Below, piece after piece: positions 16,728 through 24,557 of a stretch of DNA of 35,894 bases. Position numbers and translations under genes: made by a program. Source of the stretch: Bradyrhizobium sp. NAS80.1 (GTDB taxonomy: Bacteria; Pseudomonadota; Alphaproteobacteria; Rhizobiales; Xanthobacteraceae). The DNA lies in NCBI RefSeq assembly GCF_001908205.1, contig NZ_LGHL01000174.1:1-35894 (forward strand), written 5' to 3'. How positions within the stretch are numbered: the stretch's first letter is position 1; each line of letters starts with the position of its first letter. The notes under the pieces were generated by a model. It was not told where the DNA came from, searched no databases, and saw only the letters and a list, made by a program, of their open reading frames with translations.

Positions 16728-17341
16728 TCCTCATCCTCCTTGATGAGGTGATGGATACCGGCGCGGAAATAATCGTAGCCGGTATAGATGGTCAGGATCG
16801 CCGAGGCCCAAAGCAGGAGGAGGCCGATCTGGGTCACGACCGGCACGACCTGGTCGCCGGCCTCGCCCGCAAGCAGGAAGCCGATCGCGACGAGCTGGAC
16901 CGTGGTTTTCCACTTGGCGAGCTTGGTCACGGGCACGCTGACGCGGAGCGCGGCGAGATATTCGCGCAGTCCCGAGACCAGGATCTCGCGGCACAGGATC
17001 ACGATGGCAGCCCACAACGACCAGCCATGGATGATGCCGTCGGCGGCCAGCATCAGGAGGCAGGAGGCAACCAGCAGCTTGTCGGCGATGGGATCGAGCA
17101 TCCGGCCGAACGCCGATTGCTGATTCCAGATCCGCGCGTAATAGCCGTCGAGGTAATCGGTCACCCCGGCGCCGATGAAGATGGCCACCGCCACCCAGCG
17201 TAGCCACAGCGGGCCGTCCATGATCGACTGCGCGTAGATGCATCCGACCACGACCGGGATCGCGGCGATCCGGCCATAGGTCAGGATGTTGGGGAGGGAC
17301 ATCACGCGGCTGGTCGTCCCTCGTGTCGTGACGATGTTCAT
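16724..17341 (-). CDS. pgsA: CDP-diacylglycerol-glycerol-3-phosphate 3-phosphatidyltransferase
   Basis: Integral membrane enzyme making phosphatidylglycerol phosphate, 205 aa from the chosen start. The CDP-alcohol phosphotransferase motif DxxDGxxAR(x8)GxxxDxxxD is intact (DYLDGYYAR through FGRMLDPIADK). Several hydrophobic helices follow. I start at the ATG at 17341, with AGGA just upstream, giving MNIVTTRG; the ATG at 17302 (MSLPNILTYGR) is a good alternative matching the usual N-terminus. It lies 93 bp after uvrC, a uvrC-pgsA order common in proteobacteria, and overlaps moaD by 4 bp. Confidence 0.94.
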   Translation of the reverse strand: MNIVTTRGTTSRVMSLPNILTYGRIAAIPVVVGCIYAQSIMDGPLWLRWVAVAIFIGAGVTDYLDGYYARIWNQQSAFGRMLDPIADKLLVASCLLMLAADGIIHGWSLWAAIVILCREILVSGLREYLAALRVSVPVTKLAKWKTTVQLVAIGFLLAGEAGDQVVPVVTQIGLLLLWASAILTIYTGYDYFRAGIHHLIKEDEE

Positions 17342-17434
17342 CAGTCCTACCAATACCGCCGGTGCCCTAAGGTCAACTGTCCCTCCCACATGGGGTGCGG
17401 GATGCGACGACCATATGACCCCATCCCCTTTAGT

Positions 17435-19499
17435 TCATCCCGGCTGGGGATGGAAATATTCGAAAATTCTACGGGCGCTTTCGGCGCTCACCCCCGGAAC
17501 CTTGCCGAGATCGGCGATCGAGGCCCGTTCGATCTCCTTCAGGGTTCCGAAATGATGCAGCAAGGCACGTTTGCGTGACGGGCCGATGCCCGGAATCTCC
17601 TGCAAACCGGCCTCGCGGATGTCCTTTTTGCGCAGCTTGCGGTGCGAGCCGATGACGAAGCGGTGGGCCTCGTCCCGCAGCCGCTGGATGAAATAGAGCA
17701 CGGGATCGCGCGGCTCCAGCTTGATCGCCTCGCGATCCGGCATGAACAGGGTCTCGCGGCCGGCATCCCGGTCCGGCCCCTTGGCGACCGACATCAGCGA
17801 CACCTGGGTCAGGCCGAGATTTGTAAAGATCTCCCGGACGGCATTGAGCTGGCCACGGCCGCCGTCGATGATCACGAGGTCGGGCCATTGCGGGAAGTCG
17901 TCGTCCTTGGCCTTGGCCGCATTCTCCTCGAGCGGGTTGATGAGGCGCTTGAAGCGGCGCTCGAGCACCTCGCGCATCATGGCGTAGTCGTCGCCCGGCG
18001 TGAGCCCTTCCGACTTGATGTTGAACTTGCGGTACTGGTTCTTCACGAAGCCGTCCGGGCCGGCGACGATCATGGCGCCGACCGCATTGGTGCCCTGGAT
18101 GTGGCTGTTGTCGTAGACCTCGATGCGCTTGGGCGAATGGGGCAGGCTCAGCGTCGCGGCCATGGCGTCGAGCAGGCGGCTCTGCGTCGCGGTATCCGCG
18201 AGCTTGCGGCCCAGCGCCTCGCGCGCATTGGTCAGCGCGTGGGCGACGAGCTCCTTCTTCTCGCCGCGCTTGGGCGCGATGACCTCGACCTTGTGGCCGG
18301 CCTTGATCGACAGCGCATTGGCGAGCAGCTCGCTCTCCTCGATCTCGTGCGAGAGCAGGATGTTTTTCGGCGGCGGCTTGTCGTCGTAGAATTGGGCAAG
18401 GAAGGAGCCGAGCACCTCCTCCGGTGTGAAGGTCTTCTCCGCGCGCGGGAAATAGGCGCGGTTGCCCCAGTTCTGTCCGGTGCGGAAGAAGAACACTTCG
18501 ACGCAGGAGAAGCCGCCCTCCTGGTGGATGGCGAACACGTCGGCTTCCTCCACAGTGCGCGGATTGATGCCCTGCTGCGACTGGATCGCCGACAGTGCGG
18601 CGAGGCGGTCACGGTACAGCGCGGCGCGCTCGAATTCGAGCTCGCCGGATGCCTTCTCCATCTCTCCGGCAAGCTCCTGCTTCACCGCATGGCTCTTGCC
18701 GGAGAGGAAGTCGGTCGCCTCGCGCACCAGGGTCGTATAGCCGGGGAAATCGATTTCGCGGGTGCAGGGACCGGCGCAGCGGCGGATCTGGTAGAGCAGG
18801 CAGGGTCGCGTACGGCTTTCGAAAAAGGAATCGGTGCAGGAGCGGATCAGGAACGCGCGCTGCAAGGCGGTGATGGTGCGGTTGACGGCACCGGCGGAAG
18901 CGAACGGGCCGAAATAGCGCCCGGGGCGGGTCTGCGCGCCGCGGTGCTTCAGGATCTGCGGCGCCCAATGGTCGCCGGTGATCAGGATGTAGGGAAACGA
19001 CTTGTCGTCGCGAAGCTGCACGTTGAAGCGCGGCCGGAGCTGCTTGATGAGGTTGGCTTCCAGCAGCAGCGCTTCGGTCTCGGTATTGGTCGAGACGATT
19101 TCCACGGTGACCGTGGCGGCGATCATGCGCAGGATGCGCGCGGGCAGCGGTGCGCTCTGGCGCGCATAGTTGGACAGGCGCTTTTTGACGTTCTTGGCCT
19201 TGCCGACATAGAGCACGTCGGCGTTGGCATTGAGCATCCGATAGACGCCGGGCGAGGTGGGGGGCGAGGCGGACCGCGCGCTCGATCGCCTCATGGCCCG
19301 TGGCCAGCGGCTCTTCGCCGACCGCGCCGCTCTCCTCCAGGATATCCGGCAGCCGCCCATCGTCCTCGTCGTCGCCGCCAGCGGTGGCGGGATCGAGGTC
19401 CGGCGGCGTCAGCCCCTCGGGCGGAGCGTCCGTCGTCGTGCCGCGCCGGGATTTGCGCGCGCGTGCGTCGTCCGGATTGTCGGTGGAATCGTGAACCAT
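17435..19499 (-). CDS. uvrC: Excinuclease ABC subunit C, interrupted by an apparent +1 frameshift
   Basis: Nucleotide-excision repair endonuclease making both incisions with UvrB. The N-terminal part from the ATG at 19499 (MVHDSTDNPDDARAR ... GHEAIERAVRLAP) is in one frame; TSPGVYRMLNANADVLYVGKAK onward is in another. A run of six G at 19259-19264 separates them; five G would join RLAPTSPGVYRM perfectly into one protein of about 687 aa. Downstream are the GIY-YIG domain, a Cys-rich segment (RPCLLYQIRRCAGPC), the UVR motif, the UvrC RNase-H-like domain (NSHIQGTNAVGAMIV, IIDGGRGQLNA) and the helix-hairpin-helix pair (IPGIGPSRKRALL, VPGVSAESA). Essentially everything except about 78 N-terminal residues is undamaged. 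Sequencing error is more likely than true inactivation. It precedes pgsA. Confidence 0.88.
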
Positions 19500-19750
19500 G
19501 GAGCGAATTTAGGCGCTGGGGGGCCCGATTTGAAGTTCCGGCCATGCCGCACGCACAGGATGGCGCGCGCGGTTCCCGGTAACGTTTCCTTAAGTCTGTT
19601 AACAGCGCGGTAACCGGACTTAACAGCCCTTTAACTTAAAACTCTCGATAAATCCGACGCGAAAAGTTCTTGGTTCCGTAACCATGCGGTTTTGCCTCGC
19701 GCGGCGGCGCAGGCATGGCGCGGGGTGCGATAATTGCGTTGGAGTGTGTG

Positions 19751-20371
19751 ATGAGGTTCGTTGTGGGCGCAGCCGCGTTGGTTGCCGCCGGCTGGGTAGC
19801 TTCGGCGGGGGCCGCCGATCTCAGTTACGGGCAGCGTGCGCCCTATACCGTCAACCAGCCACTGAACGCCTATAGCTGGGCCGGTCCCTATCTGGGCGGC
19901 AACATCGGCTATGAATGGGGCTCGGTGGATAACAATCCCTCAAAGCCGTCCGGCTTTGCCGGCGGCATTCAGGCGGGTTACAATTTCCAGAACGGCCCGT
20001 GGGTGTTCGGCATCGAGGGCGACATTCAGGCCACCGGTGCCGACGGCACCTTCGCGCCGTGGAAGTTCTCCAATCCATGGTTCGGCACCCTGCGCGGCCG
20101 CGCCGGCTACGCCTTCAGCAACGTACTGTTCTACGGCACCGCCGGCCTCGCCTTCGGCGAACTGCGCGCGCAGACCTTTGGCTGGACGGAGTCGCAAACC
20201 ACTGCCGGCTGGACCATCGGTGCCGGTGCGGAAGTCGGCCTCGCGCCGAACTGGAGCGCCAAGCTCGAATATCTCTACATCGACCTGTCGACGAGTCAGT
20301 TCGCAATTACAGGCGTGTCAAACGGCTATACCGCCAGCGTTGTGCGCGCAGGCGTGAACTATCACTTCTGA
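19751..20371 (+). CDS. Outer-membrane beta-barrel protein (Omp25/Omp31-like)
   Basis: 206-aa porin-like protein exported to the outer membrane. The ATG at 19751 has GGAG 8 nt upstream; the upstream in-frame alternative adds 12 residues before a clean signal peptide (MRFVVGAAALVAAGWVASAGAA). The mature part shows alternating barrel strands with AGPYLGGNIGYEWG, GGIQAGYNFQNGPWVFGIEGD, LRGRAGYAFSNVLFYGTAGLAFG and AKLEYLYIDL, and ends in YHF, the C-terminal aromatic signal for BAM assembly. This is the OMP_b-brl family abundant in Rhizobiales. It stands alone, with a strong terminator 31 bp after the stop. Confidence 0.93.
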   Translation: MRFVVGAAALVAAGWVASAGAADLSYGQRAPYTVNQPLNAYSWAGPYLGGNIGYEWGSVDNNPSKPSGFAGGIQAGYNFQNGPWVFGIEGDIQATGADGTFAPWKFSNPWFGTLRGRAGYAFSNVLFYGTAGLAFGELRAQTFGWTESQTTAGWTIGAGAEVGLAPNWSAKLEYLYIDLSTSQFAITGVSNGYTASVVRAGVNYHF

Positions 20372-20402
20372 TAGCCAAGAAAAAAATACCGGACCACAGC
20401 CT

Positions 20403-20430
20403 CCCGGCCGCTCGCGGCCGGGATTTTTTT
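20403..20430 (+). terminator. Strong rho-independent terminator of the beta-barrel gene
   Basis: CCCGGCCG, loop CTCG, CGGCCGGG, then ATTTTTTT. This is the clearest intrinsic terminator in the window. Confidence 0.92.
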
Positions 20431-20510
20431 GCGCCAGGCGTTTTGCGCCAGGCGTTTTGCGTCAAGCGTTTTGCGTCAGGTGTTTTGCGTCAGGTGTTTT
20501 TCGTCAGGCT
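20431..20510. repeat. 14-bp tandem repeat, about 5.7 units
   Basis: Units run directly on from the terminator T-run: GCGCCAGGCGTTTT twice (20431, 20445), GCGTCAAGCGTTTT (20459), GCGTCAGGTGTTTT twice (20473, 20487) and a partial TCGTCAGGC (20501). Differences step gradually along the array, which suggests duplication followed by drift. It is not part of a plausible gene. Confidence 0.9.
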
Positions 20511-20632
20511 CGCTGGAGCCCATTCCGTTCCGACGGAATCGGAACGAAGCTCCAGATTCTTACTCTGACGCGTCTTCTGGACGCGAACCGGTATCTACTT
20601 CGCTCGAAATGCTCTGCTCGAAACGCTCTAGG
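20511..20632. repeat. Interspersed repeat-like block with inverted repeat
   Basis: Contains an imperfect hairpin (GGAGC ... TTCCGTTCC GAC GGAATCGGAA ... GCTCC) followed by text ending GAACCGGTATCTACTTCGCT and CGCTCTAGG. I recognise this style of sequence as a frequent intergenic repeat in Bradyrhizobium and related Rhizobiales; there is no second copy in this window to prove it. Confidence 0.5.
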
Positions 20633-20843
20633 AGAGTATGACTAAATTGACCGCCTTAGGTCCCTTACCCTTCTTGTCCGGCTCGACTTCGAACGTGATA
20701 CGCTGTCCTTCGGCAAGGTCCTTCAATCCCGCCCGCTCAACAGCGGTGATGTGAACAAAGACATCGCGACCGCCGTCGTCCGGCTTGATGAAGCCGTAGC
20801 CGCGCTCGCCGTTAAAGAACTTGACCGTTCCCGTCATGGCCAT
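20628..20843 (-). CDS. Cold-shock domain protein
   Basis: Small RNA/DNA-binding OB-fold protein of 71 aa acting as an RNA chaperone. RNP1-like GERGYGFIKPD (residues 12-22) and RNP2-like DVFVHI (residues 27-32) are intact, and the protein is the usual CspA length. It starts MAMTGTVKFF at 20843, with GGGGGAG 8 nt upstream; an internal ATG two codons later is possible. A long structured leader lies upstream (20844-21060), as is common for csp genes, suggesting post-transcriptional control. It converges with the beta-barrel gene across the repeat region. Confidence 0.95.
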   Translation of the reverse strand: MAMTGTVKFFNGERGYGFIKPDDGGRDVFVHITAVERAGLKDLAEGQRITFEVEPDKKGKGPKAVNLVILS

Positions 20844-21060
20844 CGGGAAAACTCCCCCTCATTGCTCCTCCGTCGCGACGCAGACTCACGTCACGACATG
20901 ACCGGGCCTTACGGAGCCCGGGAGCTGGCCATCCTTGCGCGGACTTTTCAGTCCGGTTGGATCTTTTTAGGCCTTCACTCCGCCGCAACCATTCGCGGAA
21001 GCGGAACGTAAAGCCAGTCACGAAAACAGCATAATACGGTTCTTTGCAGATTGACTACCG
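20844..21060 (-). promoter_or_regulatory. Structured 5' leader of the cold-shock gene
   Basis: About 215 bp with no convincing protein. On the minus strand it can form CGGACT-GAAA-AGTCCG (20940-20955, a GNRA tetraloop) and CCGGGC-TCCGTAAG-GCCCGG (20902-20921), followed by a GGAGGAGC stretch and the GGGGGAG ribosome-binding site. csp transcripts in other bacteria use long thermo-responsive leaders; the same role here is inferred. Confidence 0.45.
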
Positions 21061-21093
21061 TTCCTGCATATTTTTCCCAAAGATGACCGGGTG

Positions 21094-21954
21094 TTACGCT
21101 CTCGGCACCTCTAATCGGAATCTGGCAGCGCCGCCTTGGCCGAGCGGCATTTCCAGCTCGGGCAGGATCGTCTTGAGCTCGCCATGCAGCGTGTACGGCG
21201 GATTGACGATCAGCAGCCCGGTGGAGGCGAGGGCCGCGCCGTCAAGCTGTGGCGCGACACTGAATTCGAGGCGCAGGCATTTTCCCGGCGGTTTTGCTCC
21301 GGCTGCGAGCCGCGCCACCAGTTGCGCCAGCGTGTCGGTGGCGCGACGGTTCTTGGCTGGATACCAGATTACATAGATACCGGTCGGCCATTTCGCGAAG
21401 GCTGTCGAGAACGCCTCGCCCAACCGTTCGAACTCGTCCTTCGCCTCGAAGGGCGGATCGATCAGCACCAATCCGCGCCGTTCCTTCGGCGGCACGAAAG
21501 CGGGCAGCGCCATCCAGCCGTCGAGATCGACCACACGGGCCTGTTCGTCGCGGCGGAGTACGTCGATTAGCGCCTTGCGCGCCTTTGGCTCAAGCTCGCA
21601 GGCAACGAGCCGGTCCTGCGGTCTGAGCAGGCCGCGTGCGATCAGAGGTGAGCCCGGATAGGCCTTGAGCTCGCCCTTCGGATTGAAGGCGCGGACGATG
21701 TCCAGATAGGGTTTTGTCAGTGCCACTGTCTCATTCGACAGGCGCGCCTGCATCAGCCGTGCGATGCCCGTCAGCCATTCGCCGCCGCGGCGGGCCTCGT
21801 CGCTTTCGAGGTCATAGAGGCCGGCGCCGGCGTGGGTGTCGATAATGCGGAACGCCCCCGGCTTGTCCTGCAGGTACGTGATGATGCGCGCGAGCACGAT
21901 GTGCTTGATGACATCGGCGAAGTTGCCGGCGTGGAAGGCGTGGCGGTAGTTCAT
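21094..21954 (-). CDS. rlmJ: 23S rRNA (adenine(2030)-N6)-methyltransferase
   Basis: SAM-dependent rRNA methyltransferase of 286 aa. It begins MNYRHAFHAGNFADVIKHIVL, the hallmark N-terminus of RlmJ. Other conserved blocks are IIDTHAGAGLYDL (SAM site), YPGSPLIARGLLRPQDRL, ACELEP, the catalytic LIDPPFE, and late strands around GLLIVNPPYTL. The length matches the family. It stands alone, upstream of the cold-shock gene on the same strand, and is followed by about 35 bp before that gene's leader begins. Confidence 0.95.
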   Translation of the reverse strand: MNYRHAFHAGNFADVIKHIVLARIITYLQDKPGAFRIIDTHAGAGLYDLESDEARRGGEWLTGIARLMQARLSNETVALTKPYLDIVRAFNPKGELKAYPGSPLIARGLLRPQDRLVACELEPKARKALIDVLRRDEQARVVDLDGWMALPAFVPPKERRGLVLIDPPFEAKDEFERLGEAFSTAFAKWPTGIYVIWYPAKNRRATDTLAQLVARLAAGAKPPGKCLRLEFSVAPQLDGAALASTGLLIVNPPYTLHGELKTILPELEMPLGQGGAARFRLEVPRA

Positions 21955-21993
21955 GGTGGAGAGTTACGACATCGCGCGATGAAAGTAACTGCC

Positions 21994-22060
21994 GTCATTC
22001 CGGGGCGATGCGGAGCATCGAACCCGGAATCCATTTCCAAGTCGCGCGCCGGGGAATAAC
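21994..22060. repeat. Palindromic intergenic repeat (GTCATTCCGGGGC type, second copy)
   Basis: Starts GTCATTCCGGGGCGATGCGG, contains a GCGATGC / GCATCG hairpin and AACCCGGAATCC, and ends GCCGGGGAATAAC. It shares its 5' arm with the copy at 9177-9281 but has decayed at the 3' end. Confidence 0.7.
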
Positions 22061-22077
22061 GAACTGAGGACCTCGGT

Positions 22078-22779
22078 CTACCCACCCCGGATCGGCGGCA
22101 TCGTCACCTGGTCGCGGCGGCAGGCGCGGCGGTCGAGCTCCTCGCAAGCGCGGAATTGCAGGTCCTTGCTAAGGCAGATGCGGACCTCGGAGAGTCGCGT
22201 CCGGTTGCACGTAACCGAGATGGCGGCAGTGCTCAGCCCCGGATTGGCCTTGACGAAGGCCTCCTCGACCTCGGCCGGCGCCACGGTCTTGGCCTGCGAC
22301 AGATCGAGATATTCGGCCGGGATCTTCACCACCGCGCGTGCCTTGCGGATCGCCTCGAAATAATTGCGACTGTCGAGGCCGGAGCAGGTGCCGTGCTTGT
22401 CCCATTCGTTGAAGATCAGGCCCGGCGCGGGCATCAAATCGAGCATCGAGGAGACGATGTTGCGGTTCAGCCGCGGCGCAGGCCGCTGGCAATATTCGGG
22501 GAAGCCGTTCTCATATTGCGGCCACAGCCCGTGCACCACGAAAGAGTAGGGCCGTCCGCTGCACTGCATCTGCGAGCGCCCGCCGCCGCGGCCACGTTCC
22601 GAGGCCTCCTCGCAGAACGAGGGCGACCATGACAGCGACAGCACATAGAAATCAAATTCGCCGGGCGAATTCTGCCGCTTGTCCTGCGCCTTCGCACCGT
22701 CGGCCAGCAGGGCCAGCCCGGTGGCCAAGGTCAGCGAGATCATCAGGCGGCAGAACGAATGCAATCTAAAATGAAACAT
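22078..22779 (-). CDS. Exported ribonuclease T2 family protein
   Basis: Secreted or periplasmic endoribonuclease (RNase I-like), 233 aa from the ATG at 22779, which has GAGGGG 8 nt upstream. A signal peptide ends near DGAKAQ (about residue 32). Both catalytic blocks of the T2 fold are present: CAS1 SFVVHGLWPQ with His83, and CAS2 FNEWDKHGTCSG with Glu125, Lys128 and His129. Multiple cysteines are consistent with disulfides in the periplasm. The family cleaves RNA through 2',3'-cyclic phosphates. It is followed on the same strand by nothing closely spaced; the gene upstream (23366) is also exported. Confidence 0.94.
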   Translation of the reverse strand: MFHFRLHSFCRLMISLTLATGLALLADGAKAQDKRQNSPGEFDFYVLSLSWSPSFCEEASERGRGGGRSQMQCSGRPYSFVVHGLWPQYENGFPEYCQRPAPRLNRNIVSSMLDLMPAPGLIFNEWDKHGTCSGLDSRNYFEAIRKARAVVKIPAEYLDLSQAKTVAPAEVEEAFVKANPGLSTAAISVTCNRTRLSEVRICLSKDLQFRACEELDRRACRRDQVTMPPIRGG

Positions 22780-22898
22780 GGCGACGCCCCTCAACTAGAC
22801 TGTGCAATGAGCCTAGCAGGCAACAAGAACATTTCAAGAACAAAATTCAAGTGGCCGCCCTTCGGCCGCTTGATCGGTCCGAAGCAGGGCTTCTCGAA

Positions 22899-23366
22899 TC
22901 AGGGCCTGGCGGCGCGGCAGGCCGGATTGTACGCCCAGTTGCGGTCGAGGCCGACGACGCACCATTCGACGCTCTGGCCGTAACCGGCGAAGCCCCCATC
23001 CTCGATGATCGAGAAATGCACCTTGCGCATCTTGCCGTCATTGAGCATGGCATCGCCGGTGCAGTAGCGGCGCGGAATGTTGTCGGATTGCCAGGGTCGG
23101 AACGCAATCTCGTGAACGGCGGCGAAGCCCGTGATCTTCAACGAGGAATTCCAGAACGAGCTTTCCTTCTCCGAGAACTGGGTCGCGATTGTCGGCAGCG
23201 CCTTGTCGCAATCGGCGACGATGCCGTCATAGCGCGGTCCGCTCAGCCAGAAGTTCAACTCCAGCGGATTGGCGGCCTTGGCCTCGCCGAGCGACAGCGC
23301 CCCGAACATGAGGCCGAGCACGGCGGCAAAGCGGAGCGATTTCAGGGAGGTCGAGAGGGCGCGCAT
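22899..23366 (-). CDS. Hypothetical exported Cys-containing protein
   Basis: 155 aa from the ATG at 23366, chosen because it opens a standard signal peptide (MRALSTSLKSLRFAAVLGL ... LGEAKA, about 1-31). The mature part begins ANPLELNFWLSGPRYDGIV and contains four cysteines (VADCDK, RRYCTGD, VEWCVVG, NPACRA), probably two disulfides. No enzyme motif is recognised. It lies upstream of the RNase T2 gene on the same strand with a 119-bp gap and is divergent from another small exported protein. Function unknown. Confidence 0.78.
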   Translation of the reverse strand: MRALSTSLKSLRFAAVLGLMFGALSLGEAKAANPLELNFWLSGPRYDGIVADCDKALPTIATQFSEKESSFWNSSLKITGFAAVHEIAFRPWQSDNIPRRYCTGDAMLNDGKMRKVHFSIIEDGGFAGYGQSVEWCVVGLDRNWAYNPACRAARP

Positions 23367-23548
23367 GGGCAATCCGAAGGTGCGGGTCTGCGAAGCTCGA
23401 ACGGTGCCGCGAAGGCCGGAGGAGGTCAAGTGCAGCGCGGCAACACTTGCTGACGAGTTGACCATAACGTCGCAGCCGGCGGGGCTTCTGTTCTTTTCAC
23501 TTCCATCCCGGCACCGTAAACTGGCGCCAACCAACTGGAGTAACGGGA

Positions 23549-23842
23549 ATGCGAATCATTGCGGCCGCGGGCCTTCTCGCCCTGGGTATGATGGCGAGCC
23601 AGTCGGCGCGCGCTGACATCCTTCCGGTGCCACCGTTCAAGGGCAACGACACCGGCGGCATCATCGCCTACTCGATGGCCGCCCAGGTCGATGCGCGTCA
23701 GGTCGCGGTCGATCACTGCGCGCAGTACGGCAAGGTGGTCAAATTCCTCGCAGTGCAGGCCTATGAGGGCGGCTACATCTCGTTCTCCTGCCGCTGGGTG
23801 CCCTATGGCGCCGCCGAACGGCCGATCCGCACGCTCTACTGA
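23549..23842 (+). CDS. Hypothetical small exported protein
   Basis: 97 aa with GGAG upstream of the ATG. A signal peptide ends at about residue 22 (MASQSARA). The mature protein is about 75 aa, begins DILPVPPFKGNDTGGIIAYS, contains two cysteines (VDHCAQYG, SFSCRWVP) that could form one disulfide, and ends RTLY. I do not recognise a family. The DUF3617 gene starts 43 bp downstream on the same strand, so the two may be co-transcribed. Confidence 0.78.
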   Translation: MRIIAAAGLLALGMMASQSARADILPVPPFKGNDTGGIIAYSMAAQVDARQVAVDHCAQYGKVVKFLAVQAYEGGYISFSCRWVPYGAAERPIRTLY

Positions 23843-23885
23843 GACGTTTTTATAGCGCCCAGTCTATCAGCCGGGAGTCGCTTGC

Positions 23886-24416
23886 ATGACGCGCAAACTT
23901 GCTTTGCTCGGCTCGGCTGCTTGCCTTGCATTGTCTGCCGGCGCGGCCTGCGCTGACGATCTGCCAGTACGCAAGGCTGGCCTGTGGGAATTGAAGATGG
24001 TCAGGACCGGCTCGTCCATGCCCGAGATGACCATGCAGCATTGCACCGACGAGACCGTCGACAAGGAGATGAACAACAACGTCTCGCCGATGGCCAAGCA
24101 GATCTGCTCCAAGCAGGACGTCAAGAAGACCGCAACCGGCTATGTCAGCGATTCCGAGTGCAACGTCGCCGGCGTCAGCACGACCTCGCATGCCGAGATC
24201 ACAGGTGATTTCAACTCGGCCTATACGGTGAAGACCTCGTCGCATGCGCAAGGCGGCGTCGCCGGCGCCTCGGGGCGCGATACCACCATGACTCTCGAGG
24301 CCAAGTGGTTGGGGGCCTGCAAGCCGGAGCAGAAGCCCGGCGACATCGTGATGCCCGGCGGCTTCAAGATGAACGTGCGCGACGTCGAGAAGCTGAAGAG
24401 CCTGCTGCCGAAGTAG
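23886..24416 (+). CDS. DUF3617 family exported protein
   Basis: 176 aa. A signal peptide ends near AGAACADD (about residue 24). The mature start DLPVRKAGLWELKMVR and the block MQHCTDETVDKEM are characteristic of DUF3617, a family of exported proteins of unknown function in alphaproteobacteria. Paired cysteines (HCTDE, QICSKQD, ECNVAG, GACKPE) suggest two disulfides. It is convergent with the histidine-kinase gene; a palindromic repeat separates the two ends. Confidence 0.88.
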   Translation: MTRKLALLGSAACLALSAGAACADDLPVRKAGLWELKMVRTGSSMPEMTMQHCTDETVDKEMNNNVSPMAKQICSKQDVKKTATGYVSDSECNVAGVSTTSHAEITGDFNSAYTVKTSSHAQGGVAGASGRDTTMTLEAKWLGACKPEQKPGDIVMPGGFKMNVRDVEKLKSLLPK

Positions 24417-24445
24417 GTGAGAGATCGTAGCGCAACTGCTGCGCT

Positions 24446-24549
24446 CCCTCGCCCCGTTCTTACGGGGAGAGGGTTGGGGTGAGGGGCTCTATCCGCGAAT
24501 CTGGTGAGAGTCGGATCGAATTCGACCTCTCCCCGCAAGCGGGGCGAGG
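24446..24549. repeat. Palindromic intergenic repeat (CCTCTCCCCGC type, copy 1)
   Basis: Hairpin CCCTC(G)CCCCG-TTCTTA-CGGGGAGAGGG at the left and CCTCTCCCCGCAAGCGGGGCGAGG (24526-24549) at the right. The right block is identical to one at 29534-29557. It occupies the gap between convergent genes and could help terminate both. Confidence 0.85.
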
Positions 24550-24557
24550 TAAGAAAG

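Noticed and set aside
19560..19580. LexA box upstream of uvrC (GTTC...GTTT)
   Set aside because: Spacing and second half-site do not fit the alphaproteobacterial GTTC-N7-GTTC consensus.
17642..19582. Long plus-strand open frame opposite uvrC
   Set aside because: Antisense shadow of uvrC; low-complexity composition and no recognisable family.
20431..20510. CRISPR array
   Set aside because: The repeat is only 14 bp with no unique spacers.
20429..20645. Small plus-strand frames through the 14-bp repeat
   Set aside because: They consist of translated tandem repeat, lack a ribosome-binding site, and lie behind a strong terminator.
20812..21021. 69-codon minus-strand frame across the csp leader
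   Set aside because: GTG start, no homology recognised, Arg-rich, and overlaps the csp start out of frame; the hairpins explain the region better.
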